DNA of 20,037 nt, from positions 1 through 20,037 of IMG/VR virus record IMGVR_UViG_3300042891_000584, one strand, 5' to 3'. Under the pieces are notes generated by a model that saw only the letters and a program-made list of their open reading frames with translations, did not search any database and had not been told where the DNA came from. Of this stretch, positions 14,837-18,442 are shown one piece after another. Position numbers and translations under genes: made by a program. Source of the stretch: a virus. Position 1 is the first letter of the stretch, and the number at the start of each line of letters is the position of its first letter.

Positions 14837-15073
14837 TTAAAACTCTACAAAGGCTTCCAACTCTTCAGAGGTCATAATTTCTTCCATAGAAGTTAAAGTG
14901 TCCACATCGGACACGCACTCTACGTCTACACCGTCTTCAAGGTCATCGTAAGTGGCATTAACGTTTTTTGAACCCTCTACACAATACCAAGAGAGTCCAT
15001 TTCTTTTTCTGTAAATAAAAACTATACAAGGTGTCATCTGACTACCATAAGTACCATTGATTTCGTAATTCAT
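14837..15073 (-). CDS. Small acidic hypothetical early protein
   Basis: The 78-aa product starts MNYEINGTYGSQMTPCIVFIYRKRNGLSWYCVEGS, a strand-rich module with a W and two Cys. It ends in a strongly acidic half (DDLEDGVDVECVSDVDTLTSMEE). Proteins with the same 'EINGTYGS...WYCVEGS' start occur in other Bacteroidota phages in my memory, with no known role. The acidic tail could mimic DNA and inhibit a host DNA-binding protein, but this is speculation. It is flanked on both sides by the intergenic repeat. Confidence 0.68.
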   Translation of the reverse strand: MNYEINGTYGSQMTPCIVFIYRKRNGLSWYCVEGSKNVNATYDDLEDGVDVECVSDVDTLTSMEEIMTSEELEAFVEF

Positions 15074-15131
15074 AATTTATTTTTTTTAGTTTATTTATTT
15101 TTTAGTTTGTGCGTATGCGTTTATTTATTTT
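15074..15131 (-). repeat. Intergenic repeat copy 3
   Basis: The minus strand holds ACGCATACGCA (15120-15110), then CAAACTAAAAAATAAATAAACTAAAAAAAATAAATTATG, leading into the 78-aa gene. It is the best-preserved copy and lies directly after the stop of the 80-aa gene. Confidence 0.75.
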
Positions 15132-15374
15132 TTACATTTTTATGTTTACACCAAAAGGTAATTGATAAAAACTTTTTTGCTCTTTAGAAATGTAGTCAAC
15201 TTCTAAATTAAATTTTTTAGCTACCCAGCTAATTTGCTGACTTGTGGCTCTCGAATACTTTCCGTTTACAATAAGTTTATTAAAAATATTCTCTGCTACC
15301 AATGTAGTATAAGAATATAAATTAAAACCATTTTCAGTGCGTTCAATGTGAACATTGTTTTTTAACTTTTCCAT
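15132..15374 (-). CDS. First early gene, hypothetical protein
   Basis: The 80-aa product is the first ORF after the 740-bp non-coding region. It has a strand-helix pattern (VHIERTENGFNLYSYTTLVAENIFNKLIVNG, then SRATSQQISWVAKKFNLEVDYI) and ends YQLPFGVNIKM. I recognise no domain. Its leader is the A-rich TTAAAAAACAAAGTTATG. Being first downstream of a likely promoter and structured RNA, it is probably expressed very early. The function is unknown. Confidence 0.65.
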   Translation of the reverse strand: MEKLKNNVHIERTENGFNLYSYTTLVAENIFNKLIVNGKYSRATSQQISWVAKKFNLEVDYISKEQKSFYQLPFGVNIKM

Positions 15375-15412
15375 AACTTTGTTTTTTAATTGTTTATTTG
15401 ATTTTTATTGTT

Positions 15413-15650
15413 AGCACTAATGGAGGGAATCGAACCCTCGGGATATTTTATTTATCCCCCGCCAGTTCATTAATGTTTACTTAGCCACTCGGTATCTAAG
15501 TATAATTTTAACCCTTCTGCATCCCTTTACTTTTGCTATGCCTAGCAATTGGCTTCGTGCCTATTTTTATTTCCCCTATCGGCTTTCTTCTAGTGAAGTG
15601 GCTACTCCTTTTTCTTCCCATCTACTTCCCAGCAGTAAGGATGGAGTGCT
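15413..15650 (-). ncRNA. Candidate structured non-coding RNA with tRNA-like T-arm
   Basis: On the minus strand the segment can be closed by AGCACT/AGTGCT (15650-15645 with 15418-15413). Inside are: a long-range helix joining CATCCTTAC (15643-15635) with GTAAAGGGATG (15530-15520, 2-nt bulge); a TTGCTA/TAGCAA tetraloop hairpin (15548-15533); a TACTTAG/CTAAGTA hairpin (about 15502-15480); GGGATA/TATCCC (15458-15440); and GAGGG-TTCGATT-CCCTC (15439-15423), a perfect T-arm. It is not a canonical tRNA because no matching D-arm, anticodon arm or 7-bp acceptor fits. A tmRNA-like, tRNA-derived or large ornate phage RNA is possible. The pairings were found by hand and not tested for covariation. Confidence 0.45.
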
Positions 15651-15822
15651 TATGATATCCGACCATCTAAATAAAAAATCTTGGTATTGGTATTAAGGTA
15701 TTTATCGGTAGTTTAATTAGTCCGTGAGCGTAGAGTGAGGAAGTATTTAGAGATACATTACTAAATTTTAACTGTGCGTTACTCTTATTCACCCCCCACT
15801 CACGCATTGTGATAATGGAGGG
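15418..15822. repeat. 10-bp direct repeat framing the structured region
   Basis: TAATGGAGGG occurs at 15418-15427 and 15813-15822, 395 bp apart in the same orientation. The first copy overlaps the T-arm 3' side. It could be a target-site duplication, a duplicated RNA element or chance. Confidence 0.45.
15728..15805 (-). other. Large hairpin upstream of the T-arm RNA
   Basis: GCGTGAGTGGGG (15805-15794, minus strand) pairs with CCTCACTCTACGC (15740-15728): 12 bp with one bulge and one G-T. The loop region includes a smaller TTTAG/CTAAA stem. The arms are GC-rich while the loop is AT-rich. It may be part of the downstream RNA or a separate processing or regulatory element. Confidence 0.5.
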
Positions 15823-15882
15823 GTTAAACACGTAGACCATTCAAAGAACTGACCCAAAGTAAAGGAGTATTTTTTAAACTAC

Positions 15883-15913
15883 CAAATATATTTTTACTTT
15901 GAGTCCAAAAGTA
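15883..15913 (-). promoter_or_regulatory. Candidate Bacteroidota-type promoter boxes
   Basis: Two matches to the -7 consensus TAnnTTTG lie on the minus strand: TACTTTTG (15913-15906) and TATATTTG (15890-15883). The first also supplies a TTTG 15 nt upstream of the second, a little closer than usual for the -33 box. They point toward the structured RNA and early genes. Confidence 0.35.
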
Positions 15914-15975
15914 TTTTTATCTAGATTGATTTTCAGTTAGTTAGGGGGTAAAATATTTTTTTGTGGTGACTGGTG

Positions 15976-15993
15976 ACCTAAATCGATTTAGGT
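15976..15993. promoter_or_regulatory. 18-bp perfect palindrome (operator-like)
   Basis: ACCTAAATCGATTTAGGT reads the same on both strands with no spacer. It is followed on the low-coordinate side by a GGTGAC direct repeat (15965-15970 and 15972-15977). A symmetric site just upstream of the candidate promoter boxes is where a dimeric regulator would bind. Confidence 0.55.
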
Positions 15994-16114
15994 TGTAACT
16001 TGCTGATAATTAAGGGTATTGTTTTTGTCGGGGTTTTGGGGGTTTTTGTGTACAGGTATTGCACTCCTTAAAAAATTTGACACAAAAAAAGGTAGTAAAA
16101 AAAGCTAGTTTAAA

Positions 16115-16531
16115 CTAAAATAAAATAAAATAAATAGTAGTACCTAAGAAAAAGGTAGTGCCTATAAATTTTAATACCTTTTGTTTTTTTATTTCTTTTT
16201 CTTTTTCTTTAATCAAATTTTCTTTTTCTTTGATTAACGCATCACGCATACCTAACTGAAATTCTTTTTGCTCTTCTACCAAAACATAATTTATAATTTG
16301 CTTATCTTTGGAAGTTATCACAGTATTGAGGTATTCAATTTGTTTTTGTTGTATTTTATAAATTGTGTCCAATTGCTCTGCTTTTAAAATTTGTATAGTA
16401 ATTTTTTCCATTTCAGAATCATTATAACAACTAAGAGTATCACCTTCGTATATTAAGACTTGTCCGTAAGATTGAATCTTTGCACCAGATAGTAGCAGAA
16501 GTAACAGTGTTAATTTTGTCCTTGTAAACAT
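16115..16531 (-). CDS. Secreted/membrane coiled-coil protein, spanin-like partner
   Basis: The 138-aa product has a hydrophobic N-terminal signal (TRTKLTLLLLLLSGAKI) with likely cleavage near SYG-Q. A long charged coiled coil runs from about 55 to 112, including the repeated LIKEKENLIKEKEKEI. A C-terminal TM segment follows (FIGTTFFLGTTIYFILF). Proteins with this 'QVLIYEGDTLSCY' start and TM end recur in lysis cassettes of Bacteroidota phages, without a proven function. The first 92 nt overlap the 3' end of the upstream spanin-like gene in another frame, the layout of overlapped Rz/Rz1 pairs. There is no lipobox, so it is not a classical Rz1. Confidence 0.62.
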   Translation of the reverse strand: MFTRTKLTLLLLLLSGAKIQSYGQVLIYEGDTLSCYNDSEMEKITIQILKAEQLDTIYKIQQKQIEYLNTVITSKDKQIINYVLVEEQKEFQLGMRDALIKEKENLIKEKEKEIKKQKVLKFIGTTFFLGTTIYFILF

Positions 16532-16760
16532 AATTTATTTTTTGTTTTAATTTTTCTAGAGAATCATTTTTTACTAATACAGAATCAATTCTAACTTGTA
16601 TTGCAGAAATTGAATCTTTATACATTTTTTCTATCTTTTTAGAATTAGCATCGTTCAAATTAAATTCCATTTTTTGTTCGCACTTTTTATTTAATAGCAA
16701 AGCAAACATTAAACATAAAACAAAAATAATTCCGTACAGTGCTGAATTATTTACTTTCAT
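16440..16760 (-). CDS. Inner-membrane spanin-like protein (i-spanin/Rz-like)
   Basis: I use the ATG at 16760-16758. A longer frame reaches 16799, but its extra part (GILLHKFKRRKK) lies wholly within the holin-like gene. The 106-aa product has one N-terminal TM helix (ALYGIIFVLCLMFALLL) and a periplasmic coiled-coil part (MYKDSISAIQVRIDSVLVKNDSLEKLKQKI). The end is TSATIWCKDSILRTSLNIRR. This topology is that of i-spanins, which link inner and outer membranes in the last step of lysis. It overlaps the holin-like gene by 14 nt and the next gene by 92 nt. The call is by topology and location. Confidence 0.6.
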   Translation of the reverse strand: MKVNNSALYGIIFVLCLMFALLLNKKCEQKMEFNLNDANSKKIEKMYKDSISAIQVRIDSVLVKNDSLEKLKQKINYVYKDKINTVTSATIWCKDSILRTSLNIRR

Positions 16761-16998
16761 TTTTTTTCTCCTTTTGAATTTGTGTAACAGTATACCCACC
16801 GTAAACCATCATCGCACCAGATACAATAGTAAAATCTGCTGCACTCATATTATAGAAATTCACTATACAAAACCAAACGTATGTAACCATTACAGAAACG
16901 AATACTATCGAACTTTCCACTCTTTTTTTACTAAAATAACTAGGTTCGTTACTCCACATTTTTAATAATTCACTAAAAAACCATTTTAGATTTTTCAT
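16747..16998 (-). CDS. Two-TM holin-like protein
   Basis: The 83-aa product has an amphipathic N-terminus (MKNLKWFFSELLKMWSNEPSYFSKKRVESS). Two hydrophobic segments follow (SIVFVSVMVTYVWFCIVNFY and FTIVSGAMMVYGGYTVTQI), then a charged C-terminus (QKEKKNESK), a class II-like holin layout. The MWSNEPSYFSKKR motif recurs in proteins next to endolysins in Bacteroidota phages, in my recollection. It overlaps the endolysin stop by 4 nt. A holin would time release of the endolysin, which lacks a signal peptide. The alternative is a membrane accessory of the spanin complex. Confidence 0.7.
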   Translation of the reverse strand: MKNLKWFFSELLKMWSNEPSYFSKKRVESSIVFVSVMVTYVWFCIVNFYNMSAADFTIVSGAMMVYGGYTVTQIQKEKKNESK

Positions 16999-17525
16999 TT
17001 TACATTATCAATTAAATTTACAAACTGAATTACCGAACTCACGAACCTTTTTTTCTTATAAACACCGTCGCCATTTGATTGGCTACCTTTTTCAGAGGAG
17101 GAAGTATTTCCCTCAATGCAAGAGAATGAAATTCCTTTTTCAATCCATTCATAAAAAATACCAATATGATTTGATACACCATCTTTTTCCCAGTCAAATA
17201 AAACTAAATCCGCCATTAATGGAGTGTCCGTAGTCCATTTTTTTGCCTTAGCTATTGTCTGTAATGTAGGAATGTAATGCACTCCTAAGTTAGTATCAAT
17301 AGTAGGCATAGGAAATCCAGCAAAGAAATAAATATACGAACAAAACGTGCCACACCACGAATAAGGTTTTGAATTAAGAAAATAAGGGTGTGCCTTACCG
17401 TTGGGTGAAAATGCTGGATAATACCAGTCGTTGTATTTTACTATATTACTTCCAGCGGGTTGTTCTAAAGTTCCAATTTCAAGTTCTGCAAAATGTATTA
17501 TTGAATGCCTTAATTTTTCACTCAT
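16995..17525 (-). CDS. CHAP-type peptidoglycan hydrolase (endolysin)
   Basis: Cell-wall hydrolase that opens the host at the end of infection. The 176-aa product has the cysteine-histidine arrangement of CHAP/NlpC-type amidases. The catalytic Cys is in YSWCGTFCSYI (C58), the His in VSNHIGIFYEW (H120), and a third acidic/Asn site is in FSCIEGNTSS (E138/N140). An ADLVLFDWEKDG strand precedes the His as expected. No cell-wall-binding domain or signal peptide is seen, so export depends on a holin. It overlaps the holin-like gene by 4 nt and the nuclease-like gene by 8 nt. Confidence 0.88.
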   Translation of the reverse strand: MSEKLRHSIIHFAELEIGTLEQPAGSNIVKYNDWYYPAFSPNGKAHPYFLNSKPYSWCGTFCSYIYFFAGFPMPTIDTNLGVHYIPTLQTIAKAKKWTTDTPLMADLVLFDWEKDGVSNHIGIFYEWIEKGISFSCIEGNTSSSEKGSQSNGDGVYKKKRFVSSVIQFVNLIDNVK

Positions 17526-17814
17526 AACTATTAAATTTCATATAAATATTATTCACGTCTTGAATATCCTCTACTAAAAACCATAATCCACCTTTCATTT
17601 CAATATCTTGTTTAAATTTTAATTCTCCAGCAGTTAGCGTTCTCGCACTACGCACCTTTGTTCCGTCTTTAATTTCAACGTATGCGGAACGACCTTTAGT
17701 AACTACTAAATCACAACAGTTTTTTAAGTCAGAAATATCGTGAACAAAAAAACCTAACGAACGAAAGTGTGCCACAATATCTTTGTGGTTCGCATCCCTA
17801 CGATTTGCTCTCAT
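17518..17814 (-). CDS. VRR-NUC/PD-(D/E)XK-type small nuclease
   Basis: The 98-aa product has the compact nuclease core: D35 in NCCDLVVTKGR, the E47-x-K49 pair in AYVEIKDG, and a following LTAGELKFKQDIEMKGG helix. The first 20 residues (NRRDANHKDIVAHFRSLG) match the N-terminal helix of VRR-NUC/Holliday-junction-resolvase-like proteins. It may trim or resolve replicated DNA before packaging. The position inside the lysis cassette is odd but seen in other Bacteroidota phages. Overlaps of 17 and 8 nt with its neighbours mark it as part of the same transcript. Confidence 0.78.
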   Translation of the reverse strand: MRANRRDANHKDIVAHFRSLGFFVHDISDLKNCCDLVVTKGRSAYVEIKDGTKVRSARTLTAGELKFKQDIEMKGGLWFLVEDIQDVNNIYMKFNSYE

Positions 17815-17959
17815 TTTTGCTTAATTTTAAAGGCTCTAACGAATTGTCATCAATAAATGTATTTAATTCATTACATTTTTCTTTCACTAATTCGCAAACT
17901 GCATAGAGCAATTTATTTTTTTTACGAATAGATTTATAAGGCTTATTTTTTTCGTTCAT
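17798..17959 (-). CDS. Small hypothetical protein (53 aa)
   Basis: ATG at 17959-17957 opens 53 codons to TAG at 17800-17798, overlapping the upstream and downstream genes by 17 nt each. The product is lysine-rich at the start (MNEKNKPYKSIRKKNK) and helical in the middle (LLYAVCELVKEKCNEL), with an acidic-polar end. No domain is recognised. It exactly bridges the otherwise empty 128 nt between two genes, which supports it. Confidence 0.6.
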   Translation of the reverse strand: MNEKNKPYKSIRKKNKLLYAVCELVKEKCNELNTFIDDNSLEPLKLSKNESKS

Positions 17960-18197
17960 ATTTTAGATACTGGGTTAATTCAGTTATTGTTTTCGCAACT
18001 CCGTTCATAGCTTCTATGATAATTTTTTGGTCTTCACGAAGTTGTTCAGCATATTCTTTTTGTTCATCTAAAATAAACCTAGATAAATCCTCAATACGTT
18101 TATCTTTTTTTTCTAATTGCTTCATAAAATACCAAATGAAAAACACTAATGCGGCTATTAGTGGTGACTGTTCGGCTATTTTAGAAAGTATTTCCAT
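17943..18197 (-). CDS. Small membrane-anchored coiled-coil protein (BhlA/holin-like)
   Basis: The 84-aa product has one N-terminal TM segment (SPLIAALVFFIWYFM) and then a long charged coiled coil (KQLEKKDKRIEDLSRFILDEQKEYAEQL). It ends in a basic tail (YLKYERKK). BhlA-like phage proteins with this layout act in lysis as holins or holin accessories, so this is a second holin candidate beside 16747-16998. Its start overlaps the upstream stop as TAATG. Without tests either protein, or both, could be the holin. Confidence 0.62.
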   Translation of the reverse strand: MEILSKIAEQSPLIAALVFFIWYFMKQLEKKDKRIEDLSRFILDEQKEYAEQLREDQKIIIEAMNGVAKTITELTQYLKYERKK

Positions 18198-18430
18198 TAT
18201 GCTTGGTATTGCACTAATTGTTTATTTACCCACGCATCAATATCATCGTCTTCCCAGCTATCTACGTATGTAAATAAGTTTGGAAACGTGAATCCAAATT
18301 GTGTTCCAACTTCATCGATTAATAAAATTGAAACAACGCAATACTTTAGTTGAATTTTGTCAGAAACATTTACAACAGTTACTTTTGGATTAACTATTTC
18401 AATATTAAAATCTGGAAATTTGTAATTCAT
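18197..18430 (-). CDS. Small hypothetical protein downstream of tail gene
   Basis: The 77-aa product is strand-rich and acidic at its end (MNYKFPDFNIEIVNPKVTVVN, then FGFTFPNLFTYVDSWEDDDIDAWV). I recognise no family. It begins 12 nt after the tail/adhesin gene and ends with a TAATG overlap into the membrane coiled-coil gene. It could be a small tail or baseplate-associated protein or a chaperone for the adhesin, but the sequence shows neither directly. Confidence 0.68.
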   Translation of the reverse strand: MNYKFPDFNIEIVNPKVTVVNVSDKIQLKYCVVSILLIDEVGTQFGFTFPNLFTYVDSWEDDDIDAWVNKQLVQYQA

Positions 18431-18442
18431 ATTTTTATTTTT

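Larger units (their letters stand above)
15375..16114. other. Long non-coding region between lysis and early genes
   Basis: No convincing protein gene lies in these 740 nt. On the minus strand, from its 5' end, I see T-rich tracts after the spanin gene (16080-16110), a G-rich plus-strand patch (16030-16042), an 18-bp perfect palindrome (15976-15993) and two promoter-like boxes (15883-15913). A long hairpin follows (15728-15805), then a compact structured segment ending in a tRNA-like T-arm (15650-15413). G+C at 15421-15660 is about 42 percent by hand count, well above the window average. A 10-bp direct repeat TAATGGAGGG frames 15418-15822. Confidence 0.85.

Noticed and set aside
15411-15502. 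Canonical tRNA gene
   Set aside because: The T-arm is perfect and a GAGTGGCTAAG string resembles a class II D-loop, but the latter pairs as its own 7-bp hairpin, and no 7-bp acceptor or anticodon stem can be drawn.
15538-15699. 53-codon plus-strand ORF
   Set aside because: It opposes the direction of all other genes, is fully antisense to the mini-ORFs and overlaps RNA-like helices. It is probably a by-product of structure.
15411-15721. Group I intron in a tRNA
   Set aside because: I could not find the conserved P7 (GACTA/TAGTC) pairing or a split tRNA 5' half with a D-arm.
16030-16042. G-quadruplex or telomere-like GGGGTTTTGGGGG
   Set aside because: Only two long G-tracts are adjacent. 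Four are needed for an intramolecular quadruplex.
16081-16114. Strong intrinsic terminator after the spanin gene
   Set aside because: Good T-runs follow the stop codon, but the only stem (TAGT/ACTA around TTAA) is too short to be convincing.
16761-16799. N-terminal extension of the i-spanin-like gene
   Set aside because: It lies within the holin-like gene and adds a basic stretch before the TM. The internal Met gives the normal topology.
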